This document shows, one piece after another, positions 23,029 to 36,399 of a DNA stretch of 64,000 nucleotides. How positions within the stretch are numbered: position 1 is the stretch's first letter; every line of letters starts with the position of its first letter. This stretch comes from Acheta domesticus. Lineage: Eukaryota > Arthropoda > Insecta > Orthoptera > Gryllidae. The notes under the pieces were generated by a model, which worked only from the letters and a program-made list of their open reading frames with translations, made no database searches and had not been told where the DNA came from. The translations under genes and the position numbers were made by a program. Location of the stretch: contig JAHLJT010008446.1 in assembly GCA_031308135.1 (NCBI GenBank), positions 162,127,532-162,191,531 of the forward strand, given 5' to 3'.

Positions 23029-26000
23029 TTGTGCATCCAAACATTTGATTGCAGTACGGCGTCTTATGGAGTATTGCCCTCTCTTTCTATCCAATACAAT
23101 TTTACATAAGACTCTCTCTTTCTACCGCAAGCTGTGTTGCCGATTCAGGAAGCTCGGGGTTATTCGACTCGTCCATCTTGTTTCACGCGCAAATACTTAA
23201 CAAGTTCATTCAACGATAGCTTCAGTTGTGTTAATCTTAGACAATTGAGTTTTTTACCAGTTATTCCCAGAACTCTTATAAATATGGTGGTTATTTGTAA
23301 TTTAGTGTGATGGCTTAATTTCCATGAAATTAATTATAAATGATAGCCAAATGCTTATTTCTACATTTTGACGGCCTTAAATTTCACAATGCGAGAAACT
23401 TTTTTATTATTGCAGAAAAGCACAAACACCCAGCGGATGAAATGACAAGGGAAGTCCAAATTTTTGATATGAGACCAACCACATTTCTGTATGAATCATG
23501 GTTCTTGAGTTAGACGGTAATAAAAACAATATTTCGTGCGCTCCGAATGAACATTTCATGTCGTTCAGTGATCTTGAATACTTCTCAGCGATCCTCAACA
23601 GGCGATGTGAAAGGAAAAATAAAGTATTTATTTTCGAATTTCACTTATTAAAAACAGTGAAATACATTTAAACATATCTAAAAATGAATTAGAAATTTTA
23701 CAGTTAATAATATTAATGCCAAAGACATTCAACCAGTAGTTGTCATAAAATGTGCTTTCAAAAGCAAATATGAGATGAATTATTGAGTGTCCGAAAAGAA
23801 TATTATGCATTGTCCGTACAAACCCTTGCAGTATTTGATACCATCCATCTCACCTCACCTTTGTGAACGAGCATTTTCCCTTTATTTTACCAAAAAAATG
23901 TGGATGTATTGGACGTACAAAATGACTTGGGACTGAAACTTAGCAATAATGACCTTGATATCGATGTCATTCGCACAAAACAATTCAAGCCTCGTCAGTA
24001 TGTGATGAATTAACAATGTTCCAAGTGGATTTGGACTTGTTTTGCTATTGATATTTCAGTTTTAACTCTCATTTAAAGGCCTGATTTTTTTAAATAATAA
24101 TCTAATAAAAAATAATAATATTTTTTATCAAAAATCTTTAATTTCTAATATTAAGCCATCTATTTAACATGTTTTGAAATTATTTCGTTCAAGTGGTATT
24201 CTAATTTGCTCTAGGCTTGTAATGTGTACGTATCTGAAGGAAGGCGAGGACCCCCTGCCGAAATCCCATCTTGCTTTATGAATAAATAGTAGTAAAATAA
24301 CTTTGCCCTCTGTGACCTTCACACTCACAGACTGGCGAAACTCTTGAGTTGTCCACGTCTGTCGTCGGTGGAAGACAGCTCCCCTTTCGCGGGACATCCG
24401 GTATTGGAAACGAGTGCAGCAAACATTCTCACATTTCGCCACCTGGTAGAACACCAAGCAAAACCCACATACATATTAAAATTTTTAAGTGTTAGGGAGT
24501 ATTAGAAATAGGGTATTAGAGACGTTTTGCATCAAGACCTTTCATGATCTCCGCGCTTCCTGCAACGAACAAAGTTGTATCGGCAGTGCCAAGAAACGTT
24601 TATCAATCGATGTCAGATTTTATAGCGCGTTCGTTCTTTCACGACTGATGGCAAGGTCATATCCGTTGGTCTCTTTTTAGTTTCAACGGCAACCGTACAC
24701 GCATTATTAATAATTTTACCGAAGTCGTAAGTACATGTGTGTTTGTCCCAAATCGAGATAACATTTTCAGAGGCTCGTATCTTTGCAATAATTGTATTCG
24801 GATTATTCCACTATGTGTTCGACCTTCTTGTCTTTCCGAACCTGTCATGTAAACACCCGTTTTTTAACCAGCACCCTCTCTATTAAAAAATGCAAACATC
24901 GTTTGAGCAACATTCCCATGTACCGAAGTGGGCTTACTAATGCCTACTAAATTGTTTCTAATGCTAACAAATGGTATTTAGTACTCAAAGGTGAAAACAT
25001 TAGTTTGATTATTTTTTGGCTCGGAATTGTTTTTCTTGAGGTACGTAAGGACGCAGAAAATAATTCAATACTTTTTAGTATACAAATAATTTTTCAATTT
25101 TCTCACCCCAGCAAGCTGGCACCCTGACTCTCCAAAACCCACTCGGTTCTTCATAACAAATCAAGGAAAGTTAAATAATATTGCAATGAGTAGGTCTGTT
25201 CTTGCCCGATCCGGTATTTTCGCACTACTTTACTTGGCTTTCTCAAGAGTAAAAACCTTTTCTATTATTTGACTATCAAGGAAAGCGAAAAGCTAACTCT
25301 CAAGGAAGATTGAAACATTTCTTCAAATGTTGTTTTTAAAGAAGTATGAATTGTTCCAAGAACATCTCTCTATAATGTTGAATAAACTTTAATTGAAAAT
25401 TTGTTTCAAACATCAATTGCATTGTTATTTTGTTTGATATTCTGTAAGTACATTAGTAGTTCCTCTCCTTTATGGAAAGGATAGACAAATGGATAGGGAA
25501 AGGGTGGGATTTAACATGCGAGAGTTCTCGCACGGGTACGCTAGTGAATTCTAATTGTCGCAAAATCACTACTTGCGATGCTTCTTTCTTCACAAATCAA
25601 GATTTATGGATTTTAAAAAGGTGCCTGAACAAGCTGGCAAAAATTTCATGTCAATCCGAGTATCAAGCACGGCGAGTGTTGTGTGTAAGCTGCTGAGAGT
25701 GACAACACTGTTCTCCATAAGCTCTGTACTGCAATCAAATGCTTGGACGCGCTATAGTGTCGGGGCCTGTGACGCACAACTTGGTAACACCGTGCGCGCA
25801 GCGCGCTTCATTCAAATCGAGTGACAAGTCCTCGGCAAGAGGTTTTTACATTTCTCGGGGGCTTCTGGGCTCAATTAAAAGATCTAAAAGGTTCATACTC
25901 CCTTTTTTTATTATGCGAGATACACAATGGATTGTCATTGCCTTTCTATACCACAGTTGCAAGATTACCTTACACAGAACTCAAAGCAGCAATCTTTAGT

Positions 26001-26967
26001 GCAGATCAATCAGTAGAGCTACTGGGTGGCCATTCAATTCACAAAGGTATTAGAAATAGACTTTTTAGTGGTTAACGGTAAATGAACTGCTGATTTGATT
26101 TTTTTCTGCATTGCCTAAATATAATAGTAATAAGCATTGTTCTACTCCTACTATTATTATTCTAGTATTCTATTACTATTATTATATTACTATTAATATA
26201 ATGATTATTCTCATTTATTATTCTACTCCTACTATTATTGAATATTATCCAACGCGTTTTATAATACTAAAGTTCACCAATTTATTAATGTATGTTATTA
26301 GCTCAGCTAATAAAAATTATTTTTCTTTTGATTATTGGTTATATATCTTCTCAAAATACAGAAAGAAAAAAAATATTTTATATATAAATTTCAAGATCCG
26401 CGAAATGAAATATCTAAATATAATTTTTTTTAAATGTGTCCCCAGACTGAATTGAATAATTGAATTGAATTAATGCCTTAATTTTACGTGGCGAGACCTC
26501 AGGCCATGAGGCCTGCTCTTCCGTCCGACCACGCAAAATTTTGCTACACACTCCTTCCCCACTATCGGGGGAAGAAGGTATTATCTCGGGCGACGAAACA
26601 GGCGATTTAATTTAGCTCAGAAGCTTCTATTTAGGTTTGAGGATCTTTTATATGCAAGTAAGTCTACTAACATGAGACAGCCGGCTTTACTTCCCCTCCG
26701 AAGGAAGGCGTACAAGGACTTTTTTTCGCCCTTAAAAATCCACGGCTTCGATCGTGTTTGAATCCGCGAACTTGGGTACAGCAGTCCGTTACGTTAACTG
26801 CTAACACCATCGCAAACCGCAGTTCAGGGAGCAGTTTCCCCTCGTGCCTTCTCCCTGAATCCCTCCTCTGCTTCTCGATAATTTTTGAGACTTTTTCGTA
26901 GAAGAAATTTCCTGATTGACGGTTTACTCAAGCGGGTAGTTCACGGCATTGAAATATGCATGGTACN
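23029..26967 (+). repeat. ~3.9-kb duplicated unit, copy 1 (ends at assembly gap)
   Basis: It is nearly the same as 53251-57161 in the same orientation, from TTGTGCATCCAAACATTTG to CATTGAAATATGCAT. Differences are largely one-base gains and losses, often in homopolymers, with fewer substitutions. The copy runs directly into the N gap. It has an ATT-rich microsatellite near 26130-26230 and a GC-richer block near 26490-26870. No protein domain was recognised; a hAT-like reading of short phrases was considered and rejected. It may be a long unclassified transposon or a segmental duplication. Confidence 0.85.
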
Positions 26968-27966
26968 NNNNNNNNNNNNNNNNNNNNNNNNNNNNNNNNN
27001 NNNNNNNNNNNNNNNNNNNNNNNNNNNNNNNNNNNNNNNNNNNNNNNNNNNNNNNNNNNNNNNNNNNNNNNNNNNNNNNNNNNNNNNNNNNNNNNNNNNN
27101 NNNNNNNNNNNNNNNNNNNNNNNNNNNNNNNNNNNNNNNNNNNNNNNNNNNNNNNNNNNNNNNNNNNNNNNNNNNNNNNNNNNNNNNNNNNNNNNNNNNN
27201 NNNNNNNNNNNNNNNNNNNNNNNNNNNNNNNNNNNNNNNNNNNNNNNNNNNNNNNNNNNNNNNNNNNNNNNNNNNNNNNNNNNNNNNNNNNNNNNNNNNN
27301 NNNNNNNNNNNNNNNNNNNNNNNNNNNNNNNNNNNNNNNNNNNNNNNNNNNNNNNNNNNNNNNNNNNNNNNNNNNNNNNNNNNNNNNNNNNNNNNNNNNN
27401 NNNNNNNNNNNNNNNNNNNNNNNNNNNNNNNNNNNNNNNNNNNNNNNNNNNNNNNNNNNNNNNNNNNNNNNNNNNNNNNNNNNNNNNNNNNNNNNNNNNN
27501 NNNNNNNNNNNNNNNNNNNNNNNNNNNNNNNNNNNNNNNNNNNNNNNNNNNNNNNNNNNNNNNNNNNNNNNNNNNNNNNNNNNNNNNNNNNNNNNNNNNN
27601 NNNNNNNNNNNNNNNNNNNNNNNNNNNNNNNNNNNNNNNNNNNNNNNNNNNNNNNNNNNNNNNNNNNNNNNNNNNNNNNNNNNNNNNNNNNNNNNNNNNN
27701 NNNNNNNNNNNNNNNNNNNNNNNNNNNNNNNNNNNNNNNNNNNNNNNNNNNNNNNNNNNNNNNNNNNNNNNNNNNNNNNNNNNNNNNNNNNNNNNNNNNN
27801 NNNNNNNNNNNNNNNNNNNNNNNNNNNNNNNNNNNNNNNNNNNNNNNNNNNNNNNNNNNNNNNNNNNNNNNNNNNNNNNNNNNNNNNNNNNNNNNNNNNN
27901 NNNNNNNNNNNNNNNNNNNNNNNNNNNNNNNNNNNNNNNNNNNNNNNNNNNNNNNNNNNNNNNNNN
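26968..27966. other. Assembly gap (run of N)
   Basis: About 1 kb of N. Open frames across it are meaningless. The left edge falls within the duplicated ~3.9-kb unit, suggesting the repeat caused the break. Confidence 1.
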
Positions 27967-28236
27967 GCATTTCGAAATCTACAAAATCTGTTCTCTGTTT
28001 AAATACCATTATATTGAAATTAAACTTTTAAAACCTAGTACATTTACAATTTACCATTTCACCTTTGGCGTCCCACAGAAGGCAATTCTACATGGAAAAG
28101 TTATTTATCGAAGTGGTCGATCTTGCCACAAAACTAATCCAAATCTTTCTTCGCTTTCTACTACGCTTTCTTTTTCTACTATTATAATTTACCCCCCAAC
28201 TCACCCCCCACCCCCCATCCCCACACATATATGTAT

Positions 28237-28282
<46 letters not shown>

Positions 28283-28790
28283 CGTACACGTTCGACAACT
28301 GTCGCACGCCATACCCACCTCTTCCTTACTTTTTCCATTTCCATATTAAGCCAATAACAAATATATTTTTCATCACGACCCCTTTATCCTCCGTCACTTG
28401 TTCTACATGTCTCTTTGTAATTTATAACAATATAATACACCCTTGTCAATACAACCTATTCTTATTTCACTTTATTTTCGAGCAAAGAGGTACACCTGTG
28501 TAATTCAATCGCATAGAATATCAAGTAATTAGTAATTTCACATACAGCTGCAGATTCTACAGACTCTGAACAGTTTGGATAGAATCGAGAAGCGTCGAAC
28601 CATCAAAATGTAATAGAATGGTCAAGATCTCATTCTGTAGATTATGGTGTCAGGAACGTTTCTTTGAGGACTTCAAATGCCATAGTTTTAAAGCCCTAAC
28701 GCTTCGTTTGAAGAGTTATTTTAACGATAAAGATTAGAAAATCTTGGCGTGTGTTGCGGGTTGCATTTTACACGATTATTTAGATGCGTT
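27967..28790. other. Spacer with a dinucleotide microsatellite
   Basis: An (AC)n run of about 40 bases occupies roughly 28239-28281, preceded by a C-rich stretch at 28190-28225. No gene is visible. Confidence 0.7.
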
Positions 28791-30380
28791 TTTTACTTTC
28801 CCGTATACGTAGGTATACATGGTGTGATACACGTAGTATAGGGAAGTTATGTAATGCTGCGCGAAAAAAATGGCCATTGTTGTGGCGGAAAAAAAATTAA
28901 TTGCCGTGCCGTAAAAACGAATAACTGGACAAAACCACTTGCTAAATTAAGAAAAAAAAATCCCCTAACACGTGGTGTAGTCAGAAACCCTCTTTTCTAG
29001 GTCCTTGATACCGAAAACCCAATTGAAACGAAAACGTCCGTCTGTTCGTCTGTGAACACTTCTAGCGCCTAAACCATACGTACGATTTTCTTCCAAAATG
29101 GATATTCCCTAGTCGATCTGATTCTAGTCGAAGTTTTGAGATTTTGAAAAGATTCTTCAAAATTTGGGGGTACTTTATATGAAGCACCCCAAGGATTTTC
29201 AAACTTTTCTCGAAAACGGCTCCAAATTTTTTCTTTAAATTTCTTGTATGAATAGAGTAAAACATACTTATTCACATGGCATAGGTCCGATTTTCCCGTA
29301 TAACACTGAATTTTCGAAAATTGTGAAAGTTTGAATTTTTTTCGGCGTCTTTCACCCAGCTACAAAATTGAAGATGGAGATTTTCCTTCAAATAAAATTT
29401 GTTCTGCATATTAAGTTCTTTCATAAAGGTCATGTAAATGTTTTTCAAAATTTTAGTAGTTTCGTGCAATATTGCGTGCAATATGTGCAACATTAAAAAA
29501 TGACAAAACAAGATTTTCTCAAAAACGGCTCCCAATTTTTTCTTAAACTGTAGGGATAGTTGTAAATGTACTCTATCAGATGAAATAAAAGCCCTATTGG
29601 TCTATCGGTTGTTTTTCTTCAAAAATTACAAAATGTAAATTTTTCACGTTTCTCACATCGATAATATTAACTTGGAGGCAATTTATTCACATTATTATAT
29701 TTACGAGTACTGTGGTTTAAATAATGTCAAGTAAAGTTTCTCGAAAACACTACCGTTTTCTGTGAAAAGTAGCTCAAAATGTCGCATTTTCAGAAACGCT
29801 CAAACGCCATTTTCTCAAATATGGCTGCAAAATTTTTCTTGAAACTTTTGCAACAGATAGTGATAATTGCACTCTTTAATGTGACGTAAAGTTTAATTTG
29901 AGTAATTTTTTTGTTTTTTTCAAAAATTATATAAATGTAAATTTTTTGAAAGATCTCTCACATCTTTAATATGCACATTACCAGCAATTTGTAAAGATTA
30001 TTATATTTGTGAGTGTAATGTGCTTCAAATAACGTCAAATAAAGTATTTTGAAAACTCAAAACTTTTCTGTGAAAATGAGCTTCAAATTTCAGCATTTTT
30101 AGTAGCGCTAAAACGCCATTTTCTCTTAAACGGCACATAATTTTTTAAAAAGAAAATTGCCAAGTTATGACTAGGTTTTTGTGTTCTTTAATATTCTACA
30201 AATTAATGTTCCGTTCTATCAATAGGAAACCGAAAAATTAGAAAATGACAAAAAATGTACTTTTGGCGATGATGGATGACAGCTGGCAAGAAGAGTTTGT
30301 GGCAATTCCGAATAGCTAGCGAAGACCCAAGAAAATAGAAAACTAATACGGAAGTCTGTGCCATTTTGTAGCACCACTAG
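28791..30380 (+). repeat. Interspersed family X, copy 2 (longest)
   Basis: It starts TTTTACTTTCCCGTATACG and ends GTAGCACCACTAGTTT. Landmarks include ACGTCCGTCTGTTCGTCTGTG (about 29034-29054), GCGCCTAAACC, repeated AAAACGGCTCC followed by TTTTTCTTTAAA, and TTTTCGGTTTCC-type blocks near the end. Several internal segments of about 240 bases resemble each other (phrases ACGCCATTTTCTC, TTTGTGAGTG), so the body is itself sub-repetitive. No open frame is credible. An inverted copy lies at 47080-48667. Confidence 0.75.
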
Positions 30381-31129
30381 TTTAAACAAATTCTTCGTCA
30401 CTTCACCATGAAATTCTCTTTCTTTTGAGACATGAAAAATCTCTGTGAAATGACTTCAAGCAAATATGCGAAAATGGAATCAAAAAGCTAAAAATATGAC
30501 CATAAATACGAAAATTCATGGAAAAATATGACCATAATAGGAAAAATGAAGGGTAAATGAGAAAAGGATTTCAAAAGCCAAAATATGACTATATGACTCG
30601 TGAAAAATTGAATTATTTTAGTCTTTGTAGAAAAAAACATGTTTAAATTATATTTTATATGGAAAAAAACACAAAGTAAAAAATATCACATCTCATAACA
30701 TCCGGGCGCTAGTCATTTGCTTTCTCGCAATGAATCTGAAAGGATGTGACTGATGTAGATGTTTCGTGAAAAATTGTAATTTCATCTAACACTTTGAGTT
30801 AGTTTTTCCACACGTTTCCATTGACGACCTCTTTTTTGTGCGAAAGAGAGCAGTCTCCAGAATTATCCACAACAAAATCAAGACACGATCTGTAAATGGC
30901 TTCTCACGAAGGTCACTTAATTATTCTTCTCCGGTTGCAAGTGTGAAGACAGTGCATGTTTAAGAAACAACTCATTGAAACAACTTACTATTTAGTTATA
31001 AATATAAACCCCAAAACAGTACAAAGTTGGTTTTAAGCGCTTCCAGCAACGATCATTGTTTTAACGACACACTCGGGGGTTGTATTGAACAGCCCTGAAT
31101 TGGTTTTTATCTCCGAGCGAGTGTGGTGT
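30381..31129. other. AT-rich spacer with a short internal repeat
   Basis: At about 30470-30600 phrases around AAAAATATGACCATAA recur two to three times. No coding sequence is supported. Confidence 0.45.
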
Positions 31130-31480
31130 GCATCAGCAACACCCTTGACGAGCCTCTCAGCTCCTTCCGCGCGCCACGCACGGGCGCGAGGCGGCCCGGG
31201 GCGGCGCGGCGCGGCGCGGCGCGGCGCGCCTTTTGGCCTGCAACGCAATTGGCGCGCGCGCCCTACGGTGCTGCTTTGATCCCCGCACCGGACGGAGGGG
31301 CCAAACGGGTTATTACAGAGATGCCGCCTTCGTTTACTTACGGATACGCCCCCGCATCCCGAACGTCCCGACATCAAAGCGTCCGCGCCCGCCCTGTCTC
31401 CGACTCCCGCCCCCGCCCATGAGATAAGGGGCGGCGCGGCGGGGGACGCGAGTAAATTGCCCCGCGCTCCGTGTGTATGG
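31130..31480. promoter_or_regulatory. CpG-rich island, possible promoter
   Basis: This strongly GC-rich block with frequent CpG includes a GGCGC pentamer run at about 31200-31230. It stands alone in AT-rich DNA. Open frames on both strands here are by-products of composition. It might mark an unannotated promoter or first exon, but no splice-supported exon can be shown. Confidence 0.35.
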
Positions 31481-33334
31481 AACGCAGCGCCCAGTGGACT
31501 TTCAAAAACATGCATTTGCATCTTCTCACAGTGGGAGAGCTTTTCGTAGAAAATTTATTTCGTATTTACGGAGACTGTTAAGCGCAGGCTGTAGAAGGGC
31601 TTAAGTTTTAATGATCACTGGAGGGCCAATGTAAAACACTAAAATATTCAAAATGAGTAAGCAAAATTTCGCCAAAAATATATAAAAATAGGCACTCAAC
31701 ATTTTATTCATTGCAAAAATAAGTAATGACATAGCAGTAAACGATATACTACAAACTGTCAAATTACACAATTACCAAACCGTTATAAATGTTCTATGTA
31801 GGTGCTGTTGTATCATTACTAGTTCTGTAGAACGTTTTGAAAGATAAAAAAAAATCATTTAATTCACATGGCGAAAGCCATTTTGATTTGTACTTTCCAA
31901 ATTGAAACTAAAAGTTATGAATTTTGTTTACTTCGGACGTCTATCGTTAGGTTAGAATTTTTCCATTGATGGTTCAAGTGTCAGTATGTAAGAAATGGCA
32001 CATAATTTCTTGCGACTATCCGAGGTTATATCGTTAAGATTCGAGCAACTGAGGCAAGAGACTTCATATTTAATTATGTGTTTAAATATTTTTTGGGCCA
32101 AATAGACTTGTGGAAAAGAACGTCTTAAAAAGGAGAAAAACTAGTGGTGCTAAGCAACACGTACTTTCTCGGCTGTACTTTTGAAGTTCATGTCTTTTCG
32201 GAAAATATTTCTTCCATTCAACATAACTATTGTGCCAACATTGCAGAACATTAGTTTCTATGGAAATTACCTTTAGTTCGTTGCAACATCGGAAATTAAA
32301 CAATGTGTCAATGAATTATTTATAAACACAATTCTTACTTTTCAAAAGAACCATAAAAGTAAAGTTTATGAATATGAACAAAGTTTATGGTAATGATATT
32401 TGCTCTGATTTCTTCAATTCGTATTCGTTGCTTTACTTAGTTCTTCTAATTAGCTTTCCGCGGATTCAAGAGCTGCTAGATATACTATTAGGGTAAAGCT
32501 TGGTATAAAAAATTGGAAGTAAAACAGTTGTCGTCTGTTCATTATATTTTGGGAGAACAGAGTTTGCATTGCAAGTGTATCTGTGCTCGAAGAGAAGTGG
32601 AGGATCGAATCTACAGCGCGAATGAACAGAGGTTCAGTGTTAAGCTTCACAATGCATTGCCAACAGAAAAGCCTTACAAAAATGAAGACGGTAATAGCTC
32701 GAAGCGCAAGTTGAATTGGTTCCAATTTAATCGCCTCCTGTTATTTCACTTCGGAACAAAGAAGTCATCCATCTCGAGAACGAGCACGAGTAGTAGTGGC
32801 AGAGCTATCACAACTTTCGTTTTTGAATTGTAATGCGTCAATCTTAATTTTGACGAGTGAGACAAGTGATAGAGATCTTTATACTAACATTATTCGGCAT
32901 ACGGACTTGGAAGCTATGTTTCTAGTGAAACTACTCCACTAAAACGCTTAAACGTATCTCCCACGTAAGAACGCTTTGTGCAATACCACGAGTTCTTACG
33001 TGAATACGTCAGGATACGCAGTGTTTCTGACTTCTCGATGGCAACTTTTCCGTTCAAGATTACGTACGCCACAGTGTAATACAAAATACACATTACTTAC
33101 AGAAAGCCAAGCATTAGTTATTGAGAAGAGAAAATATATTTTTTCAAACTTATCCCTTGTCTCAGAGTTCTCAGTTCTTTCATAATAACCATGCAAGTTA
33201 AAAATATACAAAACATTTTCGAAAATGTGACTTTCGAAGTTTAACAAATATTGCAATTTTTAAAGGACTATATCTCTTGTTAATTAGACCTACTCTAGTA
33301 CATGCTTCTCCACTATACTCCCCTCATACTAATA
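31481..33334. other. AT-rich region with one family-X terminal motif
   Basis: ACTAGTGGTGCTAAGCAACA and then TACTTTCTCGG at 32140-32172 match the conserved end seen at 40041 and 46337. A 106-codon frame at 32513-32833 has no recognisable domain and is not called. Confidence 0.5.
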
Positions 33335-34539
33335 TACAGGTTGTCCAGAAGCTCCCGTTACAAAAAAAATATCACAGATTCTGTGTTGCCAGACATGAAG
33401 AATGGCAGGTCCAGTTTTTCCGAAAAAAAAATTTGTCTTTGAGAAATTGAGTTTAAAAAATCACTTCCGGGGCGCGAAATTCAAACCGGCCGCAACGACA
33501 CTGGCAGACAGCGCGTCCAACCTTCTGCGCGGAGCATTTCCTCGTTTCTCCGCGTAAACGGTGAAGCAGTCGAGTAATATTCTGGAAAGTATCGCGTTGC
33601 TTACACTAGATACTTAGTAGTGGCAAGTATTTGCAGGTTCTATTCAATAAATATTTAAATGTACGTACAAAATATCGAGTTTTGTTCAAATTATAGCCAC
33701 GGTACACGACGGCGTAAACATAAATGATGAACACGATCCACCATTTATGAAAAATATTGATTTTTTTGGAAAGATGCAATATTTTTGAAGGGGAAATATT
33801 GATATCAATCACTTACTTAGGGCTACATCTTAGATAAACCATGCAGTCGTTTATTAAGAAGTTTAAAAGCTGGCTATTGTTGTTTTGAGAATACAGATAT
33901 GACACTCCGGGGGATAATCAATTCTAATTGCCAAAGATATCAATAAACTCAGTATTTTCATTAACGAATATTTTATCTCCTAAATGCTTCTTAGTGCATC
34001 ACGATATTTAGAATAATCTACAGGAACTATCATTTACTGACAATCTTAAGCCCAAGGCACTAGTTCATATTAATATGTGCTAAAAATAACAATTCGAGCA
34101 TTCCAGGAGATTCAATCTTTTCATAAATGTGGATCGTGTTCATCATTTATGTTTACGCCGCCTGTACCGTGGCTATAAATTTGAACAAAACTCGATAATT
34201 TTATACGTACATTTAAAATATTTATTGAAGAGAACCTGCAAATACTTGCCACTATTAAGTATTCTATTGTAAGCAAACGCGATACTTTCCAGAATATTAC
34301 TCGACTGTTTCACACGTTTACACGCGAGAAACGAGGAAAATGCTCCGCGCAGAGGTGACGCCGCTGTCTGCAGTGTCGTTGCGACCGGTTTTGAATTTCG
34401 CGCCCCGGAAGTGATTTTTTAAACTCAATTTTCTCGAAGACAAAATTTTTTTCGGAAAAACTGGACCTGGCATTCTTCATGTCTGGCAACACAGAATCTG
34501 TGGTATTTTTTTGTAACGGTAGCTTCTGGACATCCTGTA
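33335..34539. mobile_element. MITE-like element with ~415-base inverted arms and TA-type target site
   Basis: The ends read CAGGTTGTCCAGAAGC on the plus strand and CAGGATGTCCAGAAGC on the minus strand, each flanked by TATA. The arms (33337-33752 and 34118-34537) match over almost their whole length with scattered mismatches. The ~365-base centre is unique. CAGG-TGTCC ends with TA flanks suit a Tc1/mariner-type non-autonomous element; the family is inferred. No transposase is present. Confidence 0.8.
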
Positions 34540-35339
34540 TAAGACAGAACTGTACTGACTTACAGCGCGATAATATCTGATTCTACTGAACCATACTGAT
34601 GAAACTGTTGTAGTAGCTTCCTTTAAAGGTCTGGAGTAACATAGGCTATGATTTACAATCGCAAACCTTACTATATTCACAAAATAATTACTTTTCCGGA
34701 CATTTTTCGCCTAGCTTTACATCACAGATTCAATAGTGGATCAATTTCAATAGTTTAGCTGGCGCGCCACCTAGAGGATGAGGCCTGAGATCTACCGTTT
34801 TCATCAATGTCCAGAATTATTACGAAATTCATTGGGGTTTGAACAACGCTATGTAGTCCATGAGCGTAAAGTCCAGTTCATTGGTGATATGTTTGTTTTC
34901 AACGTTGGTGGAACATTTGAACGAAATCCCTACTCAAAGTAGTAAAGAACGTCAATGTACAAACCATTTGTACAAACAATTTACAAACATCCGCTTTTTA
35001 CACAAATTGGTGGCAAGATAACATGTGAGTTTTAAAGTATTTAGAGAGTTAAAAGTACAAATATATACAGTACAAAATATACAGTAATGTACAATGTACA
35101 AAATATGTAGATACCGTATATTTTCTAAACACCTCTTCTTTTACAGAATTTGTGAAATTAATTTGTTCGAAACAATACCGAAACGAAGTGTTACAGTTGT
35201 CAAAACAGACTACAAGTGCTAAGAGATGGGCACAAGTTTTTGAAAAAAAATAAAATTCACAGAAAGCATATTTACTTACTCCAAAAAGAAGCAAATAAAA
35301 AAATAGCTGATTTTGAGAGGTCGAGTTTTGATATCCCCC
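34540..35339. other. AT-rich spacer, no gene recognised
   Basis: Near 35055-35120 the phrase TACAGTACAAAATA and variants recur in a short low-complexity stretch. Nothing else is recognisable. Confidence 0.4.
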
Positions 35340-35870
35340 TGTTTTCCCTGGAATGACCCAATTGCCACCTATTCTTGCCAGTTGCCATCTTGCCTCCCAA
35401 AGTACATTTTTTTGACATTTCCTTAATTTTTCGGTTTCCTAATGGTAGAACGGAAATATTAAATTTAAAACATTAAAGAACAGCAAAAACCTCGTCCTAA
35501 ATGGCAATTTTTCTTTGAAAAATTTGGAGCCGTTTTTTAAACAAAATGACGTTTAACGCTAATAAAAATGCCAAATTTGAAGTTCTTTTTCACAGAAAAC
35601 TTTTAAGCTTTCAAAATCTTCATCTGATGTCATTTGAAGCACTTACACTCACAAATACAACAGTGTTTACAAATAGCTGGAAATATGTTGTACTAAAGAG
35701 CGTAAAAACGGATTTAAAAATGGTTTAGGTCTCATTGTCGTTAAAATCCTTGATTTTTAGAAAATTGCAAAGTTCAAATTTTTAAGGCGAGTTTCTACAA
35801 CTACAATACTGAAGATATTGATTCCTTTCCGTAATGAAATCTGTTTTTAAAGGCATCTTGAAATCAGTAA
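35340..35870 (-). repeat. Interspersed family X, copy 3 (partial)
   Basis: It matches the inverted copy at 47150-47400 through CAAAGTACATTTTTTTGACA, TTAATTTTTCGGTTTCCTA, GGTAGAACGGAAATATTAA and AAATTTGGAGCCGTTTT. The flanks diverge. It is noncoding. Confidence 0.65.
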
Positions 35871-36399
35871 TGTTCAACGTTTAGAAAATGTACGAGCCTG
35901 ACTAAATTCGGCAGAGATAGAAACTGAAATAGCACTTTAGGTGATAAAATTGGACATTGTGGGGAATGTTTTAATGAGCTAATAGGATAAATTTGGCGGA
36001 GGATTGATTCTACAATTAAAATTTTTGAGTATCATAATTATGACATAAATATCACTATTTAATGAAAATTACGTGTGTTGTCATGTCACAGGTAATTGTT
36101 TTGCACTGCAAAATATTTTGTATTACTTCGTACCACGAAAGGAAGAATAATAAAGTATTGATGCATTTTGATAATGAGTTGACAGCTATGACATGTTTGC
36201 ATGCATTTTTTCCGTCAGGAACCGGAGGGGAATGAAAAAAGGAAATCATTATGACGCTATCTAAAGAGCGTCAACATTCAGGCATTGTTACGAAGCGCTC
36301 TTCAGCTAGACTGACAGAAAATGCGGCGAGTAGCGAGCGGATAGAACATTGAAAGAGATTACAGCGTTGTATATTTCCGCGTATCGCCTCGCAACTTGA
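35871..36399. other. AT-rich spacer, no gene recognised
   Basis: No motif or coding frame can be supported here. Confidence 0.4.

Noticed and set aside
26885..28357. Long open frames of 348-490 codons
   Set aside because: They span the run of N and consist almost entirely of undefined residues.
31033..31521. 162-codon minus-strand frame
   Set aside because: Compositional by-product of a CpG island; overlapping frames exist on both strands.
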